This document shows, one piece after another, positions 51,867-60,480 of a stretch of DNA of 64,000 nt. Source of the stretch: Nodosilinea sp. FACHB-131. GTDB taxonomy: Bacteria; Cyanobacteriota; Cyanobacteriia; Phormidesmidales; Phormidesmidaceae. The notes beneath the pieces were generated by a model that was not told where the DNA came from, made no database searches, and saw only the letters and a program-made list of their open reading frames with translations. Made by a program: the position numbers and the translations under genes. Within the stretch, counting starts at the first letter, position 1, and each line of letters begins with the position of its first letter. The stretch spans positions 62,001 through 126,000 of the forward strand of contig NZ_JACJOF010000025.1 of assembly GCF_014695395.1 (NCBI RefSeq), read 5' to 3'.

Positions 51867-54398
51867 ATGATGACTTCGAAAACCTTCGGTTTTGGACTGT
51901 TTGTAATGAGTCTGCTGGCGGGCGTGACCGCCCCTTTGGCTGGAGCAGAGTCACTATTTCAAGAGGCTGAGCCAGTTCCAGCGTCGGCCCAGAACCTCGA
52001 CTCAGCGGCACTCACTGTGGAGGAGTGGATCGCCCAGGAACAGAGCGCCGCAGCGGTGATTAACGACGTGCAAATCACTGATACTGCCGGGGGCTTGAGA
52101 ATTGAACTGGTCAGCGATCGCCCCTTGGCGATCGGCACCTCTCGCACCGAGGGCAACGCGCTGATTGCTGATATTCTCAATGCAACGCTGGAGTTAACTG
52201 ACGAGGCTGCCGCCGAGCAGTTTGCCCCTGCGGAGGGCATTGCCCTGGTTCAGTTAACGAGCCTGCCTGACGGCACTGTGCGGCTGTCCATTACCGGCAC
52301 CGACGGGCCGCCCACGGCCCAGATTGACACAGCCGCAGGAAACTTGGTCTTTAACATAGCGCCAGGAGTTGCCCAGCTTGACGGTGCTGAAGACGCCATT
52401 CAAATCGGAGTTACGGGCCAGGGGCAACAGGATTACCGAGTTCCCAACGCCGCCGTCGGGAGCAGAACCGATACCCCCCTGCGCGATTTACCGTTTTCGG
52501 TGCAGGTAGTGCCCCAAGAACTTCTGCGAGATCGCCAGGTACAAAGCGTCAACGAAGCCTTGCGGACGGTGGTGGGCGTTACCCCCGACAACTCGTCTCA
52601 GTCGGCCTTTGAGGGCTATACCATTCGCGGATTCTCGGGTAGAAACATCTTGCGTAATGGATTGCGAGATGACACCAACGTGACGTCTCGCATCGCGATT
52701 CCTAACATTGAGCGGATTGAGGTTTTGAGAGGTCCAGCGGGAGCCTTGTTTAGCCAGGGTTCCCCCGGTGGCACCGTCAACATTGTGACCAAAAAGCCGT
52801 TGGCAACCCCCCACTACATTGTAGAGGGAACGGTTGATAATTTTGACACCTATGGCGGCTCCATAGACTTTACCGGGCCGCTCAACCAGTCTGAAACCCT
52901 GCTCTACCGCCTCACTGCCGGTGCTTCTAGTTCGTCAACCTTCATTGACTTGTTTGAGCGCCGAAACTATGTCATTGCGCCCACTATCAGTTGGCAAGTT
53001 GGACCTAACACCCAAATCAACTTTGAAGGCGAGTATACGATTTCTGAACAGCCCAACGATCGCGGGCTGCCCGCAGTGGGCACAGTGCTGCCTAACATCA
53101 ATGGTCAGCTGCCCCGCAACCGATTCGTTGGAGAACCCAATAATGATTTAGATAAAAACGATCGCTACTTGCTGCGGCTTGGGTACACCCTTGACCACCA
53201 GATCAATCCTGACTGGCAACTGCAAAATTCGTTTCGAGCTAGTTTTCAGCAGACGCCCCAAAATTCACTTTTCCCAACGGCGCTGCTTGATGACCAGCGC
53301 ACGTTAGAACGAAGTATTTTCAGCACCAGTGATCAATCTCAAGATAACTACTCCTTTGATACCAACCTGACCGGCACGGTGCAAACGGGCAGCATTTCCC
53401 ATCGACTCTTGCTCGGCTTTGATGTCAACCGCGATATCTATGCGTCCAGTAGTCAAGAATTTAGCCTTGATCCCATTGACATCTTCAACCCAGTGTATGG
53501 AGTAGCTCAGCGGCAATTCATTGCTGACTATCCGAGAGAGCCCTTTATTACTAACTCGGTAGGAGTTTACGTTCAAGATCAAATCGACCTATTGCCTCAG
53601 CTAAAACTGTTGTTAGGTGGACGGTTTGACTTAGTGAGTCAGCAAACGCTCTTTGTCGATGGGTCAGAAGCTTTCCAGGACGATCAAGCGTTTAGCCCGC
53701 GTTTGGGGTTAGTCTATCAACCCAGTGATGAACATGCGCTTTATGCCAGCTATAGCCGCTCGTTCTTGCAGAGCGTGGGCACAGCCTTCGACAATACTCT
53801 CTTTGAGCCTGAGCGAGGCAACCAGTACGAAGTTGGAATTAAATCGGACTGGCTTGACAACCGGCTGTCGACCACTTTGGCACTCTATCAAATTACGCGG
53901 ACTAACGTATTAACAGAAGACCCCATTAACCCCAACTTCTCGGTGCAGACAGGGGAGCAGAGAAGTCGCGGGGTTGAACTCATGGCGATGGGTGAAATTT
54001 TGCCGGGGTGGAACATTGCCGCTGGCTATGCCTATACCGATGCCCAAATTACGGCCGATAACACCTTAGCCGTGGGCAATCGCCTCAGCAATGTGCCAGA
54101 ACATGCCGCTAGCCTTTGGACAACCTATGAGCTGCAATCGGGAGCACTTCAGGGGTTAGGCTTTGGCCTAGGGCTGTTTTATGTGGGCGATCGCCAGGGC
54201 GATTTAGACAACTCATTTCAAGTGCCAGGCTATACCCGCACCGATGCCTCTGTGTTCTATAGGCGAGATGATTTTCGGGTTGGGTTAAACATCGAGAACC
54301 TATTCGATATCACCTACTTTGAAGCCGCAGAAAGCCCGCTGCGCGTTTTTTACGGCGCGCCTTTTACCATTAGAGGCACGGTTTCCTGGTCATTTTGA
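51867..54398 (+). CDS. TonB-dependent siderophore receptor with AMIN domain
   Basis: About 843 residues. Signal peptide (TFGFGLFVMSLLAGVTAPLAGA), then an AMIN domain (about 55-150; AAVINDVQITDTAGGLRIEL, IALVQLTSLPDGTVRLSITG) known from cyanobacterial envelope proteins. Then comes the plug (DLPFSVQVVPQELLRDRQVQ, SVNEALRTVVGVTPDNSSQS, RIEVLRGPAGALFSQGSPGG) and a 22-strand barrel ending NLFDITYFEAAESPLRVFYG..FTIRGTVSWSF, with a C-terminal aromatic residue. It imports ferric siderophores with TonB-ExbBD energy. The ATG at 51867 is chosen over a GTG at 51855. Confidence 0.94.
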   Translation: MMTSKTFGFGLFVMSLLAGVTAPLAGAESLFQEAEPVPASAQNLDSAALTVEEWIAQEQSAAAVINDVQITDTAGGLRIELVSDRPLAIGTSRTEGNALIADILNATLELTDEAAAEQFAPAEGIALVQLTSLPDGTVRLSITGTDGPPTAQIDTAAGNLVFNIAPGVAQLDGAEDAIQIGVTGQGQQDYRVPNAAVGSRTDTPLRDLPFSVQVVPQELLRDRQVQSVNEALRTVVGVTPDNSSQSAFEGYTIRGFSGRNILRNGLRDDTNVTSRIAIPNIERIEVLRGPAGALFSQGSPGGTVNIVTKKPLATPHYIVEGTVDNFDTYGGSIDFTGPLNQSETLLYRLTAGASSSSTFIDLFERRNYVIAPTISWQVGPNTQINFEGEYTISEQPNDRGLPAVGTVLPNINGQLPRNRFVGEPNNDLDKNDRYLLRLGYTLDHQINPDWQLQNSFRASFQQTPQNSLFPTALLDDQRTLERSIFSTSDQSQDNYSFDTNLTGTVQTGSISHRLLLGFDVNRDIYASSSQEFSLDPIDIFNPVYGVAQRQFIADYPREPFITNSVGVYVQDQIDLLPQLKLLLGGRFDLVSQQTLFVDGSEAFQDDQAFSPRLGLVYQPSDEHALYASYSRSFLQSVGTAFDNTLFEPERGNQYEVGIKSDWLDNRLSTTLALYQITRTNVLTEDPINPNFSVQTGEQRSRGVELMAMGEILPGWNIAAGYAYTDAQITADNTLAVGNRLSNVPEHAASLWTTYELQSGALQGLGFGLGLFYVGDRQGDLDNSFQVPGYTRTDASVFYRRDDFRVGLNIENLFDITYFEAAESPLRVFYGAPFTIRGTVSWSF

Positions 54399-54433
54399 GG
54401 ATGTTGAATGAGCGGTTTGAGAACGTAAAGCTT

Positions 54434-55408
54434 ATGACCTATAAATCTTGGTGGCGACGTATTCAACTATTCTGGGTCGGAGTCTTGATGGTAGCTCTAA
54501 TCCAGAGTTGTACTGGTTCAGAAAACCAACCGCCTGCGAGTTCAGCGCCCGAGTCGTCAAACTGCCACATGGTTCGCCATGCTTTGGGAGAAACCTGTGT
54601 GCCAAATCAGCCGCAGCGGGTCATTACCCTGAGTGTGCCTAGTCTGGGAGATGCGATCGCCCTAGGGGTTAAACCAATCGCCACCATTGTCTATTTTGAC
54701 GAGCCACCACCTTACCTAGCAGAACATCTAAACTCGATTCAAATATTGGGCCAAGAAGAACAACCCAATCTTGAAAAAATAGTGGCCTTAAAACCCGACC
54801 TCATTATTGGCATCAAATATTCTACCGAAGCCATTTATGATCAGCTAGCGCAAATTGCCCCTACAGTCGCCGATGACTGGGAAGGGTATCCCTCCTGGCG
54901 TCAGCACGTTGACTTTGTTGCTAACGTATTGGGAAAAACAGACTCAGCTCAGCAGGTTTGGAGTCAATACAACCAACGCATTGAGTCTTTGAAGGGTGCC
55001 CTAGAAAGTAGCCAGCAAAACCTAGAAGTCTCCTTTGTCCACACGTGCTGTGGCACGATTGACCTGGACTTAAAAAATTCTTTTAACGGCAGCATTCTGG
55101 CCGATGCAGAGTTGCGTCGACCACCGGCTCAAGCTGTACCAGTTGCTGGTGGCCTTGTGAAATTGTCTGAAGAACGACTGATGGATATTGATGGCGATGT
55201 TCTATTTGTTGCCACCGATGGCCCTGAAGCAGCTCAGACAGTCACTGAACTCAAACAAAATCCGCTATGGCAGCAGCTGAGGGCTGTTCAGAACGATCGA
55301 GTTTACTCAGTTAACTATCCAACCTGGAGAGGCGGCAATCCCCTGGCTGCGGATGCGGTAATAGACGATTTATTTAAGTATTTAGTGGAAGATAAGCAGC
55401 CAGCTTGA
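54434..55408 (+). CDS. Siderophore-binding lipoprotein (FecB/FepB-like)
   Basis: 324 residues from the ATG at 54434. Signal peptide with a lipobox (FWVGVLMVALIQSC) gives a lipoprotein; then the helical-backbone binding fold of class III: HALGETCVPNQPQRVITLSV, DAIALGVKPIATIVYFD, ILGQEEQPNLEKIVALKPDLII, VADDWEGYPSWRQHVDFVAN, DGDVLFVATDGPEAAQT. It delivers the Fe-siderophore to the FecCD permeases. In-frame starts at 54395 and 54401 exist; the first residues would overlap the receptor stop. Coupled with the receptor gene. Confidence 0.92.
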   Translation: MTYKSWWRRIQLFWVGVLMVALIQSCTGSENQPPASSAPESSNCHMVRHALGETCVPNQPQRVITLSVPSLGDAIALGVKPIATIVYFDEPPPYLAEHLNSIQILGQEEQPNLEKIVALKPDLIIGIKYSTEAIYDQLAQIAPTVADDWEGYPSWRQHVDFVANVLGKTDSAQQVWSQYNQRIESLKGALESSQQNLEVSFVHTCCGTIDLDLKNSFNGSILADAELRRPPAQAVPVAGGLVKLSEERLMDIDGDVLFVATDGPEAAQTVTELKQNPLWQQLRAVQNDRVYSVNYPTWRGGNPLAADAVIDDLFKYLVEDKQPA

Positions 55409-55577
55409 TTGGCGTATTCCGTTAGAGTCGTCTATGTTTTAGCGGCTTAAATGCTTGTAAAAAAGCTTTTTCGCCCTGTAAATTTTTGCTCTTGGGCAGA
55501 TGGGTTTGTGTTGGGTGCTAGCCCGTATACCATCACCTCCGAAAACACCTTTAACTAAAGTAGCCTCTGGACCAGTC

Positions 55578-55988
55578 ATGTCAAAATCCACACTCTTTAT
55601 TTGTCGCTCTTGTCATCACTCAGAGCAAAGGCCTCCAGAACAGCCTGCGGACGGCACAGTTTTGTGCGATCGCATCCAAGCCTTGCATCAAACCTGGCCG
55701 CGCCAGTCAGAGCTAGAGGTTCGTGGCGTAGATTGTCTGTGGACTTGCGATCATCCCTGCTCCATTGCGTTGGCGGCAGACAGCAAGTCAACCTACGCCC
55801 TGGCAAAAGTCTTAGTCAAAGACGGCAACCATAGCAAAATTGCTGAAGCAGTTCTGCAACTGAGTGAACGCTATCTCGATAGTAAGAGCGGCACCATTCC
55901 CTGGAAGCAATTCCCAGAGGTCTTAAAAACTGAGTTTATCGCTTGCGTTCCACCCACAACTTCTAGCGATTTAAACGAAGCATCCTAA
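55578..55988 (+). CDS. DUF1636 metal-binding-like protein
   Basis: 136 residues from the ATG at 55578. DUF1636 is a ferredoxin/thioredoxin-like-fold family with conserved cysteines: LFICRSCHHSEQRPPEQPAD near the N-terminus and GVDCLWTCDHPCSIALAADS near residue 55. Such Cys spacing suggests metal or Fe-S binding. Family members lie next to TonB-dependent iron and cobalamin genes in cyanobacteria; the exact role is unknown. Here it is between the FecB-like lipoprotein and an MFS gene. Confidence 0.82.
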   Translation: MSKSTLFICRSCHHSEQRPPEQPADGTVLCDRIQALHQTWPRQSELEVRGVDCLWTCDHPCSIALAADSKSTYALAKVLVKDGNHSKIAEAVLQLSERYLDSKSGTIPWKQFPEVLKTEFIACVPPTTSSDLNEAS

Positions 55989-56005
55989 GGCTATACATTA
56001 ATTTT

Positions 56006-57268
56006 GTGCGTACTTTTACGATTATTTGGCTCGGTCAGCTCGTCTCGACTATTGGCAGCTACATGACCGAGTTTGCCCTCACTGTCTGGGCCTGGGAAGC
56101 TACCGGATCGGCCACTGCCCTAGCGTTGGTGGGGTTCTTTTCTCAGCTTCCTCGCATCCCCATCACCCTTTTCGCAGGGCTGATTGTCGATCGCTTCAAC
56201 CGTAAGCACCTGATGATGCTGGGGGATGCTGTCGCTGCCCTCTCCACAGTTGGCATTGGCCTACTTTACTTAACAGGTGACCTACAAATTTGGCACTTGT
56301 ATCTAGCTACCACGCTAAATGGTGGCTTTTGCCAAATTCAAAGTTTGGCCTATCAGACCTCAATTTCTAGCCTGGTGCAACCCTCTCAACTAACTCGGGC
56401 CAACAGCATGAACTCGGCAGTACATTACGGGGCGGCTATTTTTGGCCCGGCCTTAGCTGGGGTGCTCTATCCGCTAGTGGGCCTGCTGGGGATTGTAGGG
56501 ATTGATATGGCGAGCTTCGGCGTGGCGATCGCCACGCTCCTCTTCCTCCAAGTTCCTCAGCCTTTGCCTCCAGCTACCGTTGAAATTGAAACGCTGTCGA
56601 CTAAGCTGACCTTTGGCTTTCGTGAAGTTTGGCGACAGCCTAGGCTGCGGGCCTTGCTGCTGATCAGCACCCTGTTTTGGTTTTTCCACGATCTGGGTGG
56701 TGCCATCTATGAACCCATGATTTTGGCCCGGTCCAACGGCAGCGCTCAGGTGCTGGCCAGCACTGCAACGGCAGCCGGCGTTGGCGGTGTAGCTGGGGCA
56801 GTCATTCTCAGCGTTTGGGGTGGCCCAAAGCGAAAAGTGGGCGGCATGCTGGCCGGATTTATCGGGGCTGGGTTGAGTAAGACGGTATTTGGGCTGGGGC
56901 GATCGCCCCAAATCTGGGTGCCGGCTCAGTTTTGCTCGTCGCTCAACTTTCCTCTGCTGGGCAGCTCCGAAACAGCAATTTGGATGACCCAGATTGCCCC
57001 TGCACAGCAGGGCCGAGTCTTTGCCGCCAATGCCCTGGTGGTGCAGGTCGTGAGTGCCGGGGCAGCCGTGATCGCTGGCCCTCTAGCAGAGCACATCCTA
57101 GAGCCAGCCATAGCCCCTACGGGATATTTAGTCGGCATTCTTGGCGGCTTGGTGGGCACCGAGCCTGGTGCAGGAATGGCACTGCTTTTCGTGGTTTGTG
57201 CAATGGCTATGGTGGGAGTAGGGCTGGGCGGTTATTGGATACCAGCACTGAAGCGAATTGAAGCTTAG
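56006..57268 (+). CDS. MFS transporter, EntS-like
   Basis: 420 residues, twelve membrane helices. Start GTG 56006, 17 bases after the DUF1636 stop. N-terminus TFTIIWLGQLVSTIGSYMTE and loop DRFNRKHLMMLGDAVAALST (the RxxR/DRxxRK motif A of MFS) match enterobactin-exporter-like (EntS) MFS proteins. The setting in an iron cluster suggests a siderophore exporter, or export of the emptied siderophore; no substrate can be proven. Ends shortly before the convergent EamA gene. Confidence 0.88.
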   Translation: MRTFTIIWLGQLVSTIGSYMTEFALTVWAWEATGSATALALVGFFSQLPRIPITLFAGLIVDRFNRKHLMMLGDAVAALSTVGIGLLYLTGDLQIWHLYLATTLNGGFCQIQSLAYQTSISSLVQPSQLTRANSMNSAVHYGAAIFGPALAGVLYPLVGLLGIVGIDMASFGVAIATLLFLQVPQPLPPATVEIETLSTKLTFGFREVWRQPRLRALLLISTLFWFFHDLGGAIYEPMILARSNGSAQVLASTATAAGVGGVAGAVILSVWGGPKRKVGGMLAGFIGAGLSKTVFGLGRSPQIWVPAQFCSSLNFPLLGSSETAIWMTQIAPAQQGRVFAANALVVQVVSAGAAVIAGPLAEHILEPAIAPTGYLVGILGGLVGTEPGAGMALLFVVCAMAMVGVGLGGYWIPALKRIEA

Positions 57269-57313
57269 GAAAATTCCACCGAATCAGTTAACCCCAAGCA
57301 GGAGCAACATTAA

Positions 57314-57742
57314 TTACAGGACTAAAACCAAGGTTCCAGCTAACACCAACGCCGTGCCCACAACAACCTGAATCGTTAACGGTTCACCCAAAAACCAAAC
57401 AGACAGCAATAGTACCAAAATCAACCCAGACTTATCTACAGGCGCGACTAAAGAGGCATTGCCAAGCTGTAGGGCCCTAAAGTAGCAAAGCCATGACAGT
57501 CCGGTCGCTATTCCCGACAGTACCAAAAACACAAGCGTCCTAGGCGAGAGCGTCAACAGCCCCTGCAATTGCCCATCCGCCCAGACTATGCCCCATGCGA
57601 GCGCCAAAATGACCACTGTACGAATTGCCGTGGCCAAATTAGAGTTGATGTTTTCAACGCCAATTTTCGAAAAGATGGTGGTCAATGCGGCAAAAAAAGC
57701 AGAAAGCAGGGCAAAAATCCACCAAGCTTTTTCGTCGGCCAT
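57314..57742 (-). CDS. EamA-family transporter, single-domain
   Basis: 142 residues, five membrane helices, one EamA/DMT half: KAWWIFALLSAFFAALTTIF, NSNLATAIRTVVILALAWGI, FLVLSGIATGLSWLCYFRAL, VAPVDKSGLILVLLLSVWFL, VVGTALVLAGTLVLVL. Small EamA proteins of about 140 residues work as homodimers. Convergent with the MFS gene (45 bases) and 24 bases upstream of the ABC gene's end in the same direction. Substrate unknown. Confidence 0.88.
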   Translation of the reverse strand: MADEKAWWIFALLSAFFAALTTIFSKIGVENINSNLATAIRTVVILALAWGIVWADGQLQGLLTLSPRTLVFLVLSGIATGLSWLCYFRALQLGNASLVAPVDKSGLILVLLLSVWFLGEPLTIQVVVGTALVLAGTLVLVL

Positions 57743-57766
57743 GCCGGTTAAACCTCAAGATTACGA

Positions 57767-59758
57767 CTACGTTACAGACTCAATGCGTCCATTCTCTAAA
57801 AGCAGAATTTGATCAGCGCGCTTGAGTACCGCAGGGCGATGGGAGACGACGAGGCAGGTGGGTGGATGGGTGGATGGGTAGGCGGGTGGATGGGTAGGCG
57901 GGTTTTGGGTATCAGGTGTTGGGTACTGGGTATTGGGTTTTGCCTTATACCTTGTACCTTGCACCCTATACCGTTCACCCCCCGCCTCTTCTCTATTCTC
58001 AAATAACTGCTCCCAAAGACGTTGCTCGGTTTCGACATCGAGGGCGCTGGAGAGGTCGTCGAACACCATCAGGGCGGGCTGGCGCAGCAGCATGCGGGCG
58101 GCGGCGGTCCGTTGTTTTTGCCCCCCAGAAAGGCGAAAGCCGCGCGTGCCGATTAGGGTCTCTAGCCCCTCGGGCATTTGGGCGAGATCGCGATCGAAGA
58201 CGGCGGTGGCGATCGCTCGCTCAAACTGTTCTGGGCCAACGGCATCCCCTAGCCCCAGCAGCAGATTCTCCCGCAGTGAGGCGCTGAAAAGTTGGGGAAT
58301 CTGCGGCGTGTAGGCGGCTCGCGGCGGCACCAAAAAATTTGCTGGGTCGAGAATCGGCTGACTATTCCAATACAGCGCGCCAGATTGCTTGGGCAGCAGG
58401 CCCAACAGCACCCGCAACAGAGTGGTTTTGCCCGCACCCACCCGCCCGGTGATCACCGTCAAACTGCCCTGGGTGAGGGTAAAACTGATGTCGCTGATGC
58501 CACCACCGCCTGGATAGTGGTAGGTCAACCCTTCGACCCGTAGCTCGTTAAGGGGTTCGGATGCGATCGCCGTCGTCATCGATGGCAGCACAGGTTGTGA
58601 GCTCAGGAGGGGTTTGAGGTAGAGGGGGTGGGGGTGGGTAAGAGGGTGAGGGGTGGATAGGTGGATGAGTGGATGGGTAGGTGGGTTGGTGGGTTGGTGG
58701 GTTGGTGGGTTCGGTTCGGTTATTTCATGGGTGCTGGTCTCGCCTACGCTCCCACGCGCCCACCCACCTACGCTCCCACGCTCCCACGCGCCCACCAACT
58801 TCCCCATGCGCTCAAAAGAGACCTCACTCTGCTTAATGGTGGCGATAAAGCCGCCGAGGAAGGCGAGAAAGTAGGTGACAAACGATAAGTAATAGACAAA
58901 CAGGGCAAAGTCGCCCACGGTGAGGTCGCCTTGGGCACCGAGGCTTTGGGAGGCGACCAGCAAGATTAGCCCGGTGCCGATGCTGACGATATTCTCAAAG
59001 CCGGAGTTGAGCACGGCGGTGAAGACCTGGTCGCGCACCATCAGATCGCGGCGGCGATCGCACCTTTTCCGCAATTCCTCCAGCATTTGGGCCTCGGCCC
59101 CGGCCACCTTCACCGCTTGCACGGCGGTAAACAATTCGCCAATCAGCCCAGTGACCTGCTGAGTAGCATGGCGGCTGGCGCGGCGGTAGCGTTTGAGGCG
59201 GTGCTCGGCCTGGTGGGCCAAGAGGGCGATCGCGCACAGCGGCAAAAATACCAGTAGCGTCATCGTCGGGTTGACGCTGATCAGCAGCGCCACGGAGCCC
59301 ACGGCAAACACCCCAGCGCCAAAGATCTCGTTGGTGCCCACCACCACATCCTCAATCTGCGCTGCATCGTCACGAAAGTAGCTGAGAATTTCACCGGGGG
59401 AAGCATTTTGGCCGTCGGCCCCACCCGTCGCCAGCTCGGCCCCAGGACGCTTGAGCAGTTCGTGCAGCAGATTGTGTCGCACCAGGCCACTGATCAAAAA
59501 TCGGTGCTGAGTCTTGGTAATGCGCCCGATAAAAATTGCCACCACCCGCGCCAGCCCCACCGCTAGCAGCAGCCCAATCCACACCCAGGGCGAACTGCTA
59601 AGGCGAGACTCCCTAGTGAGGGTGTCAAAAAATTCGCGAATGATCAGCCCTGGCACCGCTGGCAGGCCGAGAATGAACAGCCACAGCAGCGTATCGACCC
59701 AGTAGAGCCGCTGGGCGTAGCGGATGAGCTGCCAGAGGAGGTGGGTGATGGGGGGCAT
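57767..59758 (-). CDS. ABC exporter (fused membrane and ATPase domains) with repeat insertions
   Basis: 663 residues. Residues about 20-320 are a six-helix exporter membrane domain (LFILGLPAVPGLIIREFFDT, VGLARVVAIFIGRITKTQHR). The ATPase domain follows (about 405-663) with VITGRVGAGKTTLLRVLLGL, YTPQIPQLFSASLRENLLLG, LSGGQKQRTAAARMLL, LMVFDDLSSALDVETE and the H-loop LVVSHRPAVLKRAD. Walker B has Asp-Asp instead of Asp-Glu. Two low-complexity insertions match interspersed repeats: one between the domains (about 323-390) and one between the D-loop and H-loop (about 593-630), each still in frame. It resembles multidrug/lipid exporters; the substrate is unknown. Confidence 0.88.
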   Translation of the reverse strand: MPPITHLLWQLIRYAQRLYWVDTLLWLFILGLPAVPGLIIREFFDTLTRESRLSSSPWVWIGLLLAVGLARVVAIFIGRITKTQHRFLISGLVRHNLLHELLKRPGAELATGGADGQNASPGEILSYFRDDAAQIEDVVVGTNEIFGAGVFAVGSVALLISVNPTMTLLVFLPLCAIALLAHQAEHRLKRYRRASRHATQQVTGLIGELFTAVQAVKVAGAEAQMLEELRKRCDRRRDLMVRDQVFTAVLNSGFENIVSIGTGLILLVASQSLGAQGDLTVGDFALFVYYLSFVTYFLAFLGGFIATIKQSEVSFERMGKLVGAWERGSVGGWARGSVGETSTHEITEPNPPTHQPTNPPTHPLIHLSTPHPLTHPHPLYLKPLLSSQPVLPSMTTAIASEPLNELRVEGLTYHYPGGGGISDISFTLTQGSLTVITGRVGAGKTTLLRVLLGLLPKQSGALYWNSQPILDPANFLVPPRAAYTPQIPQLFSASLRENLLLGLGDAVGPEQFERAIATAVFDRDLAQMPEGLETLIGTRGFRLSGGQKQRTAAARMLLRQPALMVFDDLSSALDVETEQRLWEQLFENREEAGGERYRVQGTRYKAKPNTQYPTPDTQNPPTHPPAYPSTHPPTCLVVSHRPAVLKRADQILLLENGRIESVT
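57855..57985. repeat. Heptamer and gggtattgggt repeats inside the ABC ATPase domain
   Basis: tggatgg/tgggtag heptamers (57855-57900) then a gggtatcaggtgttgggtact / tataccttgtaccttgcacc element (57902-57985). Read on the minus strand as a basic/Thr-Pro-rich insert between the D-loop and H-loop of the ATPase. Confidence 0.8.
58630..58800. repeat. Heptamer and gttggtggg repeats between membrane and ATPase domains of the ABC gene
   Basis: Copies of gggtggatagg/gttggtggg (58630-58720) and of ccacgcgcccacc (58740-58800). Read on the minus strand as a Pro/Thr/His-rich linker (NPPTHQPTNPPTHPLIHLST). Confidence 0.8.
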
Positions 59759-59761
59759 AGG

Positions 59762-59805
59762 GGTGTGGGGGTAGATGGGTGGATGGGTAGATGGGTGGAC
59801 GGGAA
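59762..59805. repeat. tagatgggtggatggg heptamer repeat
   Basis: Upstream of the ABC gene and of the four-helix-bundle gene, same heptamer class as in cobN. A short inverse copy (cccatccactcatc) follows at 60226-60262. Confidence 0.75.
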
Positions 59806-59841
59806 TTATTTGGAGGGAGACGGTTAGGGAAAGGGTGGGAG

Positions 59842-60225
59842 ATGACTAGGGAATTGGTGAGGAGTTATCGGGATTTAGAGGTTTATCAGGTGGCTTTTGC
59901 CACAGCTATGGAAGTTTTTGAGGTGTCTAAACGGTTTCCAGTTGAGGAGAGATATTCCTTGACTGACCAAATTCGAAGGTCGTCTCGGTCAGTGTGTGCC
60001 AATTTGGGAGAAGCTTGGCGAAAACGGCGATATCAAGCTGCCTTTGTTGCAAAAATCAGTGACTGCCAGGCTGAAGCAACAGAAACTCAAATTTGGCTAG
60101 AGTTTGCAGTTAAATGCCAATATTTAGATGCCGAATCCGGTAGGAACCTCTATCGCAACTACGCCCAAGTCTTAGGACAACTCGTCAACATGATCAAAAA
60201 CGCTTCCACCTGGACAATCCAATAA
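59842..60225 (+). CDS. Four-helix-bundle protein (23S rRNA intervening-sequence type)
   Basis: 127 residues from the ATG at 59842. Family marks: YRDLEVYQVAFATAMEVFEV, FPVEERYSLTDQIRRSSRSV, ANLGEAWRKRRYQAAFVAKI, ECQ-like DCQAEATETQIWLEFAVKC and the C-terminal LGQLVNMIKN. These proteins were first described inside intervening sequences of 23S rRNA but are widespread as free genes of unknown role. Here flanked on both sides by heptamer repeats. Confidence 0.85.
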   Translation: MTRELVRSYRDLEVYQVAFATAMEVFEVSKRFPVEERYSLTDQIRRSSRSVCANLGEAWRKRRYQAAFVAKISDCQAEATETQIWLEFAVKCQYLDAESGRNLYRNYAQVLGQLVNMIKNASTWTIQ

Positions 60226-60355
60226 CCCATCCACTCATCTACCCATCCACTCTCCCACTCCCCCTCTCCCCCCAGGGCTCCCCGCCGGATCTTTTTGGCT
60301 GCTCAGCGGAGTTTCTGTAGAGAGCGGTTCTTGGGGCTACACCGCTGGGTTAACT
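60226..60355. other. Intergenic with heptamer repeats
   Basis: cccatccactcatctacccatcc at 60226-60250 in segments, then ccctctccccccag, of the two interspersed classes. The remainder shows nothing. Confidence 0.5.
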
Positions 60356-60390
60356 AGACGCGCCGCAGGCATTGGGTTCGAGATATTTAA
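60356..60390 (-). pseudogene. Fragment of the small gene family of 62577-62882
   Basis: gcgccgcaggcattgggttc plus gagatattt matches the intact gene's start region (gcgccgctggcatcgggttcgagatattc at about 62850). On the minus strand it reads KYLEPNACGAS against EYLEPDASGAS and then meets a stop. Third copy of this family in the window. Confidence 0.6.
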
Positions 60391-60480
60391 TAGCAAAAGT
60401 GCTAGATAATACGGAAAATATAGGGTCTTATCTGACAAATCTGATACTTAATACATAGTTGTGCTGCTGAGGTATGGGTT

